A DNA stretch of 56,304 nt from Candidatus Gastranaerophilales bacterium (GCA_944325115.1 CALUYX010000002.1:1-56304); one strand, 5' to 3'. Positions 43,400 to 52,238 are shown, counted from the first letter of the stretch. The notes: a model not told the origin generated them from the letters alone. A program made the numbers and translations.

Positions 43400-44714
43400 C
43401 TCTTATCTCCTTTATATACTCAAGCGCTATGTTTGAAAGTAATGCGCTCTTTTCTTCTTTGTTTTTCTTTGTTTTTCTATCCATCTGCGGTTTTTCTATA
43501 ATGCCCCAGTTAGAATTTATTGGCTGAAAAGCTTTGTGTTGGGTGTATGTAATGTAGTCTAAAAGTGCTCCCAACATACATATTGGTTTAAGTTCAATAA
43601 GCTTTTCGCCCTTTAAATATTTTAGCATATTTATTGCGGCAAAAAGTCCTGTAGTTATACTTTCACTATATCCTTCAACCCCTGTTATTTGACCTGCAAA
43701 AAACAGGTTGGGATTGCTTTTGGTTTGAAGCGTTTTGTTTAGAATTTTTGGGCTGTTTATAAAAGTGTTTGCATGCATTACCCCGTAGCGGACAATTTGA
43801 GCGTTTTCCAATCCGGGTATGGTTTGTAACAAGCGCTTTTGTTCGCCCCATTTTAGATTTGTTTGAAAGCCGACAAGATTGTATAAATCTGCCTCTTTAT
43901 CGTCTTGTCGCAACTGCACAACGGCATAAAACTGATAGTTTTTATGCTCGGGTTGTCTTGTTCTGTTATCAAACAGTCCAACCGGTTTCATAGGTCCGTA
44001 TCGAAGAGTATCCTTTCCTCTTGAGGCAAGTACTTCAACAGGCATACATCCTTCAAAATATTTTGCTTCAAAGCTCTTTAGGGGAATTTTTTCCGCATTA
44101 ACCAATGTGTCATAAAAAATGTCGTATTCCTCTTTGTTTAATGGGCAATTGATAAAATCCGCTTCACCTTTATCCCAACGTGTAGCATAAAATGCTTTTT
44201 CAAAGTTTATTGACTCTTTTTTAACAATCGGAGCAATGGCGTCAAAGAAATGAAAGTTTTCCTCTCCGGTTAATTTTTTTATTTCTTGACATAGAGAATC
44301 TGAAGTAAGAGGACCTGTGGCAATTATTGTTGGAGTATCTTTTGGTATTTCCTTTATTTCTTCCCTTACTACATTAATTTTTGGATGATTTGATATAAGT
44401 TCGGTTATTTTTTTGCTAAAGCCTGTTCTGTCTACAGAGAGCGAATTGCCTGACGGTACACGATTGTCAAATGCTTCTTTCATAAGAGTTGAACCCAATA
44501 GCAGTGCCTCTTCTTTTAAAAGCCCTGAGGCGCTTGAAGTTCCTGTTGAGCCCAGACTGTTAGAGCATACAAATTCTGCAAAATCTCCGCCAATGTGCGC
44601 TCCTGTTGTTTTCTGCGGGCGCATTTCATATAGTGTGACATTTATATCTTTTTGTGCAAGGTATAATGCTGCCTCAGAACCTGCCAGTCCGCCGCCTATG
44701 ACAATTACGTTCAA
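43383..44714 (-). CDS. trmFO: Methylenetetrahydrofolate--tRNA (uracil-5-)-methyltransferase TrmFO
   Basis: FAD and folate-dependent enzyme that makes m5U54 in tRNA. 443 residues from a TTG with GAGGAG upstream. The FAD motif GGGLAGSEAALYLA begins at residue 7, then YEMRPQKTTGAHIGGDFAEFVCSNSLGS, and GVMHANTFINSP and GQITGVEGYSESI are typical of TrmFO (Gid). The stop of the upstream HD gene overlaps the TTG by four bases, so translation is coupled. Confidence 0.96.
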   Translation of the reverse strand: MNVIVIGGGLAGSEAALYLAQKDINVTLYEMRPQKTTGAHIGGDFAEFVCSNSLGSTGTSSASGLLKEEALLLGSTLMKEAFDNRVPSGNSLSVDRTGFSKKITELISNHPKINVVREEIKEIPKDTPTIIATGPLTSDSLCQEIKKLTGEENFHFFDAIAPIVKKESINFEKAFYATRWDKGEADFINCPLNKEEYDIFYDTLVNAEKIPLKSFEAKYFEGCMPVEVLASRGKDTLRYGPMKPVGLFDNRTRQPEHKNYQFYAVVQLRQDDKEADLYNLVGFQTNLKWGEQKRLLQTIPGLENAQIVRYGVMHANTFINSPKILNKTLQTKSNPNLFFAGQITGVEGYSESITTGLFAAINMLKYLKGEKLIELKPICMLGALLDYITYTQHKAFQPINSNWGIIEKPQMDRKTKKNKEEKSALLSNIALEYIKEIRDGYFC

Positions 44715-45685
44715 AATTTCAGCTCCTCAAATGTTGCCGTATCTCCGTAGCTTAGCATATGTACAAAGCTATAAAGCGGTTTAGGCGAGAATGTTCTGCT
44801 TCCCGCTTTCAAGAGTGCTCTAAGTGCCTCTCTGAAGTTGGAAATTTCAAGATTGGTTGCTGATGATGTCATATTGTCAAAATGGTTGCAAATAGCAATA
44901 ATTTGAGCATATTCGCTTATCATGGTTGATGATATTCCATATGGCCAACCTGAGCCGTCCATTCTTTCGTGGTGTTGCAGCGCAACACGAGCAATGTTCT
45001 CGCTTAGTTTTAATTCTGTTTTTATGAGTTTATGTCCTAAAAGCGGGTGCTTTCTGTAGCCAGCCTCTTCGTTCTTGTTCATCTTTGTGGGGTCTGTAAT
45101 TTCTCCCGTGAGGTTTATTTTGCCAATATCATGCAGTAGCGCACTAAGGGCTATTTCCATTATTTGCACTTCGTTGTATTCAAGTTTATTGGCAAGAAAA
45201 ACGCTGTAGATTGCCGTATTAAGCGGGTGTGTATGTTTGTGTTCGCCTAAAAGCTTGAGTTCCGAGAAAAATTGAACATTTTTTTTGATGAGCTGTGAAT
45301 CTTTTATTATTTTGTCGCGAACTTCAAGAATCATAGCCTTAGCGCGATTTACGTCATTTTGGTTAAATACGCTGAGAGCGTTTATGTATCCTGATTTCAG
45401 CTCTATTTGTGTTTCAAAATCTATTTTTGATTTTTTATTTAAAGGTCCGTATTTTTTGGTATTTTCTACCGTGTTGTATTTTTCTTCATCGGAGAGATAA
45501 TCTTGATGTATATCTTCAAATGTTTTTTCTTCTTTTCTGTATAGTACCTCATGGTTTCTGACAAGCAAAATCTTACCAGGAGTCAGTATTTCTCCTGCCT
45601 CAAGAATTTTTATGCCCGCCTCATCGTATATGTCATAAGGAAGTACTTTTTGAGAAATTATTTCTTCACTGGATACAACTATCAT
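44711..45685 (-). CDS. HD-GYP-type phosphodiesterase, variant motif
   Basis: 324 residues from the ATG at 45685, preceded by TATAAT ending six bases away (leaderless). An in-frame TTG at 45712 has no ribosome binding site. The N-terminal 110 residues form a small domain often found before HD-GYP (GIKILEAGEILTPGKI). The C-terminal domain has HTHPLNTAIYS, HDIGKINLTG and QHHERMDGSGWP, so the HHExxDGxGxP core is present with Trp replacing the Tyr of GYP. It is probably a c-di-GMP phosphodiesterase, but the substitution makes the assignment less sure. First gene of HD-trmFO-pepA. Confidence 0.85.
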   Translation of the reverse strand: MIVVSSEEIISQKVLPYDIYDEAGIKILEAGEILTPGKILLVRNHEVLYRKEEKTFEDIHQDYLSDEEKYNTVENTKKYGPLNKKSKIDFETQIELKSGYINALSVFNQNDVNRAKAMILEVRDKIIKDSQLIKKNVQFFSELKLLGEHKHTHPLNTAIYSVFLANKLEYNEVQIMEIALSALLHDIGKINLTGEITDPTKMNKNEEAGYRKHPLLGHKLIKTELKLSENIARVALQHHERMDGSGWPYGISSTMISEYAQIIAICNHFDNMTSSATNLEISNFREALRALLKAGSRTFSPKPLYSFVHMLSYGDTATFEELKF

Positions 45686-45738
45686 TTCTTGATTATACCT
45701 ATATTTTTTCAAAAATACACACTTTATTTGAATGATTG

Positions 45739-45747
45739 TGATAGAAT
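45739..45747 (+). promoter_or_regulatory. Extended -10 promoter of rlmN
   Basis: TGATAGAAT (TG-N-TAGAAT) ends six bases before the rlmN ATG at 45754; there is no ribosome binding site, so the mRNA should be leaderless. No good -35 box is present, as expected for an extended -10. Confidence 0.5.
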
Positions 45748-45753
45748 TTTGTT

Positions 45754-46770
45754 ATGGAAACGCTTGTAAAATTAAGTTTGTCTGAACTTGAAGATTTTGT
45801 TGAATCACTTGGTGAAAAGAGGTTTCGCGCGAAGCAGCTTTTTTCTTGGATATATTCAAAATCTGCAGATTGTTTTGACAAAATGACTGATATAAAAAAA
45901 GATTTTAGAGATAAGCTCTCCTTGCATTCTGTAATTTTGGATACAAAAATCAAGAAAAAGCAGGTTTCATCAGATGGTACAATAAAATATTTAATCGAGT
46001 TTGCTGACGGAAATTGTGCCGAAACGGTTTTAATGCGTTTTGACAATCGTGCAAATTTGAGTGCGTGTGTAAGTTCTCAGGTTGGTTGTTTTATGGGTTG
46101 TGATTTTTGCGCAACTGCAAAGCGTGGTTTTGTAAGAAATCTTGAACCTTATGAGATTATCAGTCAGATTTTGACCATTCAGCAAGATACGGGACTTAAG
46201 GTTACAAATGTTGTTTTTATGGGTCAGGGTGAGCCCTTGAACAATTATGAAAACGTTTTTTCTGCAATTAAGTCAATAAATGAGAATTTAAATATCGGCA
46301 TAAGACGAATAACAATTTCGACATGCGGCATAGCGGATAAAATAAAGAAAATGTGCGAGTCTGATTTTATCCCCACTCTTGCAATTTCTCTTCATTGCGC
46401 AGATAGCAATGTAAGAAAACAAATTATGCCTGTTGAGAATAAATATTCTCTTGGTGAATTAAAAAAAGCTCTCATTTATTACACTGAAAAAACAGGCAAG
46501 AGGGTTACTCTTGAATACATTTTGATTGGCGGTTTAACCGATACAAAAGAAATGGCGCAGAAGCTTTGTGAGTATATTTATGATTTAAAGTGCAATATTA
46601 ACCTTATTCCGTATAATCCAATAGGAGTTGATAAATATAAAAAACCAAACAAAAAAGATATAATGATTTTTAAATATTTGCTTGAATCTCAGGGTAAAAA
46701 GGTTACTGTTCGTCTTGAGAGAGGCGCTGATATTGATGCAGCTTGCGGACAGCTGGCGGGTAAGGTTTAG
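45754..46770 (+). CDS. rlmN: Dual-specificity rRNA/tRNA adenine C2-methyltransferase RlmN
   Basis: Radical SAM enzyme that methylates C2 of A2503 in 23S rRNA and A37 of some tRNAs. 338 residues. The Fe-S cluster cysteines are Cys112, Cys116 and Cys119 in CFMGCDFCATAKRGF, preceded by SACVSSQVG. VVFMGQGEPLNNYENV, RITISTCGI, LAISLHCADS and the N-terminal RFRAKQLFSWIY helix are all family segments, and YNPIG and the C-terminal AACGQL with the second catalytic cysteine are intact. Confidence 0.97.
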   Translation: METLVKLSLSELEDFVESLGEKRFRAKQLFSWIYSKSADCFDKMTDIKKDFRDKLSLHSVILDTKIKKKQVSSDGTIKYLIEFADGNCAETVLMRFDNRANLSACVSSQVGCFMGCDFCATAKRGFVRNLEPYEIISQILTIQQDTGLKVTNVVFMGQGEPLNNYENVFSAIKSINENLNIGIRRITISTCGIADKIKKMCESDFIPTLAISLHCADSNVRKQIMPVENKYSLGELKKALIYYTEKTGKRVTLEYILIGGLTDTKEMAQKLCEYIYDLKCNINLIPYNPIGVDKYKKPNKKDIMIFKYLLESQGKKVTVRLERGADIDAACGQLAGKV

Positions 46771-46776
46771 ATTTAA

Positions 46777-46803
46777 AAATGCGCTTCGCAATGAAGCGCA
46801 TTT
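46777..46803 (+). terminator. Hairpin terminator after rlmN
   Basis: Eleven-base stem AAATGCGCTTC / GAAGCGCATTT with a five-base loop. The T run is short on the + strand and there is also TTT on the other side, so it may serve both rlmN and fliD. Confidence 0.65.
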
Positions 46804-46836
46804 ATGCTTTATATGTATGGGATTGTGACTAGGTTG

Positions 46837-48330
46837 TTAGCTTAAAAATGATGCATATTGTTGTTGCAGTTTTGCAATCATTTGATCCATGTATTGGAAT
46901 TTTGTTGTAAGTTGTGATTCGTAAGAATCAAGGCTATTGTATGCTCTTGTAATTCTTTCATCTTGTGTTGTCATCATTCTGGATAAAGAATTTGTCCTTG
47001 TTGCAAACATGCCGTTTACAGGGTCAAGCATATTGTTTATTCTTTCTTCCATTTTTGCGAATACGCCTACTGACTCACCCGCTGTGTTTCCTTCGAACTT
47101 GCCGCCTGTAAGTGTTGTTTTAATGAAGTCGGGCGAAGCCTCCCAAACTTTATCAAATTCTTCTTCGTCAAATTTAAGTGTAGTCGCGGTATCATCAACA
47201 GAAAGTCCTGCATCTCCTGTTGAAAGACCGAATACTGATAATAGAGAACCTCTTACTGCACTTGTGTTTGTGTTAGCAATATTATCAAATCCCGGGATTT
47301 CAGGAGTACCTGTTACACCTAAATCGCTTGCAGTTGAACTTAGCATATTTCTAAGTTCGCTTTGTATGCTTCTTAAGCTTGTGTCCATTGCAAGGTAGCC
47401 GTCTTTTGCCGTAACTTCCGCTATCTGTTCACTCACTTTATTGTAAGCATTAACAAAGTCTTTTATAGCTGTTTTTATTTCAGTTGTGTCATTTGCCACG
47501 CTAAGGGTTACTTCATTAACTTTGTCTTCACCGCTACCGTCAGTAACTTTTTTTGCGGTAATTGTTAAACCTCTTATGCCTGAAACATCTCCTGTGACTA
47601 CATTGGATGTAGATTCTATTGTGTTACCGTCGATGTTTAATATAGCGTTTTGTCCAAGTGTTTGCGAACCTGATGCTATGGCACCGTTTTCTGTAAGCCC
47701 AAACATTTCAAAGAAATCTGAGTCTTCTGATTCAAACTCAATATTTGTTGCACCTGTTTCTTTTGAGGTAAATGTAAGTTTGTTTGAAACGGTGTTAAAT
47801 CTGACATTTACGTTTGCTTCAGATGATGAGTTTATTTCGTTAATTAAGCTTTGAAGAGTTGTCTTGTCATCTATTGTAAAGCTTGCACCGTTTATTTTTA
47901 TTGTGCCTTCAGAAACAATATCGCTTAGTTTGCCATCAAGATTAATTGCTTCACCTTCTGCATTTGTTGGTACTTTAGTGCTTTGTGCTGTGGTTTTTGT
48001 TGCCAACTGTTCTACAGAAACTTTAATGTCTCCGACAGTAAGCCCGTTTGAACCGGTGGCGGTTACGTAATCTTCGTTACTTGAGGTAACAGCCATTTTG
48101 TTCCAAATGTCATTACTTGTGCCTGAGATAACGCTTGTGAATTTTTTTAGTGCGCTTTGCAGCTCGCTAAAAGAAGTTTTTATGGTATTGAGGGCACTGC
48201 TTTGGCTTTGAAGTTCTGTCTTTTTATTCTCAAGAGGGGTAATAGTGGTTGCTTTCTTGGCTTCAACTAGCTGTTCAATCCAAGAAACATAGTCCATTCC
48301 TGACCCGATACCGCTAAATTGTATGCTCAT
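46837..48330 (-). CDS. fliD: Flagellar filament cap protein FliD, copy 1
   Basis: Hook-associated protein 2, which caps the filament and assembles flagellin. 497 residues. The N-terminal FliD helix region reads SGIGSGMDYVSWIEQLVEAK, then a Flagellin_IN-like module, and the C-terminal FliD_C segment with FVNAYNKVSEQI, LRSIQSELRNML, VFGLSTGDAGLSVDD, and the final coiled-coil end MDQMIAKLQQQYASFL. GGAAT/AGGA precedes the ATG. It is the last gene of the flaG operon and a near-copy of the gene at 48495. Confidence 0.95.
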   Translation of the reverse strand: MSIQFSGIGSGMDYVSWIEQLVEAKKATTITPLENKKTELQSQSSALNTIKTSFSELQSALKKFTSVISGTSNDIWNKMAVTSSNEDYVTATGSNGLTVGDIKVSVEQLATKTTAQSTKVPTNAEGEAINLDGKLSDIVSEGTIKINGASFTIDDKTTLQSLINEINSSSEANVNVRFNTVSNKLTFTSKETGATNIEFESEDSDFFEMFGLTENGAIASGSQTLGQNAILNIDGNTIESTSNVVTGDVSGIRGLTITAKKVTDGSGEDKVNEVTLSVANDTTEIKTAIKDFVNAYNKVSEQIAEVTAKDGYLAMDTSLRSIQSELRNMLSSTASDLGVTGTPEIPGFDNIANTNTSAVRGSLLSVFGLSTGDAGLSVDDTATTLKFDEEEFDKVWEASPDFIKTTLTGGKFEGNTAGESVGVFAKMEERINNMLDPVNGMFATRTNSLSRMMTTQDERITRAYNSLDSYESQLTTKFQYMDQMIAKLQQQYASFLS

Positions 48331-48423
48331 AATCCTGATTCCTTATCGACAAAAATAAATAATAAATCCTTTTACATTTCAGTATATTCCACAATTTTCC
48401 TTTTATAATCATATAAAAGCATT

Positions 48424-48444
48424 AAATGTTACTTTTTGTTACTT
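48424..48444 (-). repeat. Conserved upstream element of fliD copy 1
   Basis: Minus strand AAGTAACAAAAAGTAACATTT, a tandem GTAACA repeat. The same element is at 50477-50497 before the other fliD. About 40 bases downstream both copies have TTGTGGAATATAMT, in which TATAAT/TATACT could be the -10 box. Confidence 0.5.
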
Positions 48445-48494
48445 TTGCGTGAATATATCAATCATTATACCCTATATGGGTAATTATAGCAACT

Positions 48495-50384
48495 TTATTG
48501 CTTTGAAAATGACGCATATTGCTGTTGTAGTTTTGCAATCATTTCATCCATGTATTGAAATCTTGATGTTAGTTGTGATTCGTATGAGCTAAGACTGTTG
48601 TATGCTCTTGTAATTCTTTCATCTTGATATGATATCATCCTTGATAAAGAATTTGCCCTTGTTGCAAACATACCGCTAACTGGGTCGAGTATATTGTTTA
48701 ATTTTTTTTCCATTTTGGCAAATATGCCTTCAGGAATCCCGTCGAAACTATAGTCTTCGTATTCTTCTCCGCCGACAAGGGTTAACTTAGCAAAAAAAGG
48801 TGCTGCTTCCCACATTTTGTCGAATATTTCTTCATTGAACTTAAGTGTAGTAGCCCTATCGTCAACAGAAAGACCTGCATCACCTGTTGATATACCGAGC
48901 AAGGGCATTAGTGCACCTCTTACGCTCATATAATCGCTACCACCAGCAAAGTCTTCTCCTTCCCAAATATTTGGGAGATTCGTCAAGATTAAATCAAGAT
49001 CATTGGCGGTATAATTTAGCATATTTCTAAAATCTCTTTGTATGCTTTTTAGGCTTATATCCGTTGCAAGATAACCACCTTTTGCGGTAGCTTCGGATAT
49101 TTGTTCACTTACTTTGTTATATGCATTAACAAAGTCTTTTAGGGCTGCTTTTAAGTCTGTTGTGTCGTTTCCGATGGTAAGAGTCACTTCGCTTACATTA
49201 TCAGGGTTTGCGCCGTCTGTTACTCTTTTAGCAGTAATTGTCAAACCTCTTATACCTGAAACATCTCCTGTTACAACATTAGAAGTTGATTCAATTCTGT
49301 TGCCATCAACAGTCAATATGGCGTTCTGACCAAGCACTTGCGAGCCCGGAGTGATTGTTCCGCCTGTTGTAAGACCAAAGACTTCAAAAAAGTCTGTTCC
49401 GTTTGCTTTAAATTCTATATTTGTTGCGCCGGTTTCTTTTGAGGTGAATGTAAGTTTATTTGAAACGGTGTTAAATCTGACATTTACATTTGCTTTGGAT
49501 GATAAGTTTATTTGATTGATTAGACTTTGAAGAGTTGTTTTGTCATCTATCGTAAAGCTTGCATCATTTATTTTTATTGTGCCTTCGGTAACCGCTTTTG
49601 TAAGGGGGTCGTCCAGTTTTATTGTTCCACCGGGGACTGTTTGTTCGTAAGTGCTTGTAGTTCCGGTAATTTCATAACCCATCTGCCCTTTTAGTCCCAT
49701 TATTTCTGCAAAATTTGAAGTATCGCCATCCTTGCCGATATTTCTTATAAGTCTTGATGCATTCCCTCCATCTATTCTAATTTGCCCATTTGAGGTTAAT
49801 TCTGCTTGCCAGAATGTTGCGCCACTTATATATGTTCCTAGCATGTTTATTTTTTTTATTATGTCATCGATTTTTTCATCAGGAGATATATAGATTTGTC
49901 TTTCATGAGTAGTGCTTCCTGTATCTGCAGTAATGGTTATATACCCATCTTTTGCATCAGGATTTATGTCTGAGAATTTTGTATCAGCAGTAATTTTGTT
50001 TGTAACAGTTGTAGTAGATGTCGGAACTTTTGTGCTCTGTGCAACAGTTTTTGTTGCCAGCTGTTCTACGGAAACTTTGATTTCCCCTGGGGTAAGTCCG
50101 TTTGAACCTGTAGCTGTTACATATTTTTCATTACTTGAAGTAACACCCACTTTACTCCAAAAATCGTTGCTTGTGCCGGAAATGGTTTTTGTAAATTTTT
50201 GCAACACACTACGAAGCTCACTAAAAGAGGTTTTTATAGTGCTAAGTGCGCTGCTTTCGTTTTGAAGGTTTAGTTTTTTGTTTTCAAGCGGGGTAATAGT
50301 GACTGTTTTTCTTGCGCTTACGAGTTTTTCAACCCAAGCAGCATAGTCCATGCCCGACCCGATACCGCTAAACTGTATACTCAT
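48495..50384 (-). CDS. fliD: Flagellar cap protein FliD, copy 2 with extra module
   Basis: 629 residues from the ATG at 50384, which aligns with the start of copy 1 (MSIQFSGIGSGMDY); the frame is open 21 codons further upstream but AGGA at 50394 supports this ATG. N- and C-terminal regions are clearly paralogous to the gene at 46837. After the shared SVEQLATKT segment it has an insertion of about 130 residues that itself has the outline of a Flagellin_IN module (FSDIN, ITITADTG, DDIIKKIN, FAEIMGL), suggesting internal duplication in the exposed part of the cap. Context as above. Confidence 0.93.
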   Translation of the reverse strand: MSIQFSGIGSGMDYAAWVEKLVSARKTVTITPLENKKLNLQNESSALSTIKTSFSELRSVLQKFTKTISGTSNDFWSKVGVTSSNEKYVTATGSNGLTPGEIKVSVEQLATKTVAQSTKVPTSTTTVTNKITADTKFSDINPDAKDGYITITADTGSTTHERQIYISPDEKIDDIIKKINMLGTYISGATFWQAELTSNGQIRIDGGNASRLIRNIGKDGDTSNFAEIMGLKGQMGYEITGTTSTYEQTVPGGTIKLDDPLTKAVTEGTIKINDASFTIDDKTTLQSLINQINLSSKANVNVRFNTVSNKLTFTSKETGATNIEFKANGTDFFEVFGLTTGGTITPGSQVLGQNAILTVDGNRIESTSNVVTGDVSGIRGLTITAKRVTDGANPDNVSEVTLTIGNDTTDLKAALKDFVNAYNKVSEQISEATAKGGYLATDISLKSIQRDFRNMLNYTANDLDLILTNLPNIWEGEDFAGGSDYMSVRGALMPLLGISTGDAGLSVDDRATTLKFNEEIFDKMWEAAPFFAKLTLVGGEEYEDYSFDGIPEGIFAKMEKKLNNILDPVSGMFATRANSLSRMISYQDERITRAYNSLSSYESQLTSRFQYMDEMIAKLQQQYASFSKQ

Positions 50385-50476
50385 AATACCAATTCCTTGT
50401 TGACAAAAAGATAAAGAAATCCTTTTACAGTTGATTATATTCCACAAGACCTATTTTGGTAAACATATGTAAATAT

Positions 50477-50497
50477 AAATGTTACATTTTGTTACTT
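50477..50497 (-). repeat. Conserved upstream element of fliD copy 2
   Basis: Minus strand AAGTAACAAAATGTAACATTT, one base different from the element at 48424. It overlaps the stop codon of the upstream CDF transporter gene. Spacing to TATAAT is the same as in the other copy. Confidence 0.5.
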
Positions 50498-51388
50498 GTT
50501 TATGCACTTGCAGTATGGTTCAGGGTGGATTGTTATGTCACAATTTTTTAAATTTTTTCTTATTTGATTTTCAATTTCATCGCAAATGTTGTGTGCTTCA
50601 ATTAAGGTCACACCTGAGGGTAAGTAGATGCTCATTTGTATTAGGCGCTTTGAACCTGATTTTGATGTTCTTATTTGCTTTGTGCCAATTACCCCATGTG
50701 CTTTAAAATGATTAAGTACATCATCAATTTTTACTTTGTCTTCTTTTGGCAACGAGCCGTCAAGAAGGTTGTTGGAACTTTGTTTTGTAAGTTTTATTCC
50801 TGTTCTTAAGATTATTGCGGCGACAAAAATTGCTATAATCGGGTCTAAAATGTTTAAACCTGTTATTTTTACTGCAAAAAGACCGGCTATTATCCCAAGG
50901 GATGAGTATATATCTGCCCTTAGGTGTTCTGAGTCGGTTTTAAGAGCAATTGAGTCCGTTTTTTGTGCAATCTTGTCTAAATATGAGCTTATTAACCAGT
51001 TCACAATAACAGACAAGCACATTATCGCTATACCTACGGTAGTTTGTATTTCATGGTTTCCTCCGTGGGTTATTATTTTTTCGCAAGCGACAAAAAGTAT
51101 ATAAAGTGCCGTTAATATGATTAAAATTGCCTCAACAAAGCCAGCAAGGTCTTCGTATTTACCATGTCCGTACGGATGGTCATTATCTGCGGGTTTTGCG
51201 GATTTTGAAACAGAAAAGTATGCAAGACAAGATGCGCTTAAATCGGCAAAAGAGTGCAGTGCCTCAGAAAGTACGCTAATACTGCCTGATAGCACTCCTG
51301 CGACTATTTTTATTAAGATTAAAACCGTATTGGAGGCAATTGAAACAGCTGCGCCAAACTTTTTTTCTTGAGAATTTTCTATTTCCAT
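50492..51388 (-). CDS. Cation diffusion facilitator (CDF) metal transporter
   Basis: 298 residues with six membrane helices and a C-terminal cytoplasmic domain. The TM2 metal site reads SEALHSFADL (H-x-x-x-D), the loop has NDHPYGHGKYEDLAGF, and TM5 has SEHLRADIYSS (H-x-x-x-D). This HxxxD pattern suggests Zn2+ efflux, with proton antiport. It begins two bases after the fliT stop and ends just before fliD copy 2, so it sits inside the filament operon, which is unusual. Confidence 0.92.
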   Translation of the reverse strand: MEIENSQEKKFGAAVSIASNTVLILIKIVAGVLSGSISVLSEALHSFADLSASCLAYFSVSKSAKPADNDHPYGHGKYEDLAGFVEAILIILTALYILFVACEKIITHGGNHEIQTTVGIAIMCLSVIVNWLISSYLDKIAQKTDSIALKTDSEHLRADIYSSLGIIAGLFAVKITGLNILDPIIAIFVAAIILRTGIKLTKQSSNNLLDGSLPKEDKVKIDDVLNHFKAHGVIGTKQIRTSKSGSKRLIQMSIYLPSGVTLIEAHNICDEIENQIRKNLKNCDITIHPEPYCKCINK

Positions 51389-51389
51389 T

Positions 51390-51761
51390 TTACTCTCTGA
51401 TATCTATTGTTGAATTTATTTCGGGCGGATGTGACAAGTACGCTCTTGTAATTTTTTTACCTTTTGCAACTTTTTGGAGTTCTTTTTTAACTTCTTGTTG
51501 CTTGTCTTTTAGAAGTTCAATGTTGCTTTTTTCAAATTCTTCAATTTTGTTTCTGTATTCAAGTCTTTTGCTTTCTTCATCAGGAGTGATTTTTATTATT
51601 TTTTCGTAGTGCAAAATGCTTTTGAAAACTTCACCCTTTATTCTGAGTAAATCGTCAAGTTCTTCGATTTTGTCTTCTTCTATTACCGCTTTTATTTGTT
51701 CGCAAATTTTATATGCTCTATCATAGAGTCTTATAAGGTGTTCGTAGTTTTTATTCGCCAT
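51390..51761 (-). CDS. fliT: Probable flagellar export chaperone FliT
   Basis: 123 residues, all helical. It starts at the ATG at 51761, overlapping the fliS end by 11 bases; the frame is open upstream because the fliS acidic tail reads through in this frame. The helical bundle with LIRLYDRAYKICEQIKAVIEEDKIEELDDLLRIKGEV and the KITRAY end is FliT/FlgN-like, and the position directly after fliS and before fliD fits FliT, the FliD chaperone. Sequence support alone is weak. Confidence 0.65.
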   Translation of the reverse strand: MANKNYEHLIRLYDRAYKICEQIKAVIEEDKIEELDDLLRIKGEVFKSILHYEKIIKITPDEESKRLEYRNKIEEFEKSNIELLKDKQQEVKKELQKVAKGKKITRAYLSHPPEINSTIDIRE

Positions 51762-52236
51762 CGTCATCTTCTTCGTCATCTTCTTCGTCTTTGTCGTCAT
51801 CGTCACTGTCATCATCGCATACGTACTCTTTGCCTGCTGATTTTTGAACAAGCTCGCTGCGTTCTTTTTGTGCGATTAAAATTGCCTGCTCCCAAGTTGC
51901 TTTTAGTTCTTTTAGAAACTTTAAAACTTCATCTATCGGAGCAATTTCGTGTTTGATGTTTGCTTGAACAAGCCTTGCGATAAAATATTCGTATAAATTT
52001 ATCAAATTGGAAGCAAGCTCGGGATTGGGTTCTTTGTCTATTGTATTTATGAATTCTTCAATTATCCTCTGTGCGCCCATAAGATTATTGTGTGATTGCT
52101 CGTAATTTTTTTCCTCAAGGGCAATTTTTGCTTTATTTAGAAATTGTATTGCCCCATCATAGAGCATAACGAGAATTTTTTCGTTCGAAGCTGTTTCTAT
52201 TGTTGTTTTTTGATATTGTTTAACGTATTGATTCAT
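51751..52236 (-). CDS. fliS: Flagellin export chaperone FliS with acidic tail
   Basis: 161 residues. The first 125 are a normal FliS four-helix bundle (YVKQYQKTTIETASNEKILVMLYDGAIQFL, then LMGAQRIIEEFINTID and LYEYFIARLVQANI). It binds flagellin and prevents premature assembly. The last 25 residues are an almost pure Asp/Glu tail (from CDDDSDDDD to the stop) that ordinary FliS lacks. AAAGGATAT upstream of the ATG. Second gene of the filament operon. Confidence 0.93.
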   Translation of the reverse strand: MNQYVKQYQKTTIETASNEKILVMLYDGAIQFLNKAKIALEEKNYEQSHNNLMGAQRIIEEFINTIDKEPNPELASNLINLYEYFIARLVQANIKHEIAPIDEVLKFLKELKATWEQAILIAQKERSELVQKSAGKEYVCDDDSDDDDKDEEDDEEDDDGE

Positions 52237-52238
52237 AC

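Noticed and set aside
48343..48350. GTCGATAA on the minus strand before fliD copy 1, resembling a sigma-28 -10 box
   Set aside because: No TAAA at the 15-base spacing, the box is only 12 bases from the ATG, and the other fliD copy has GTCAACAA at this position.
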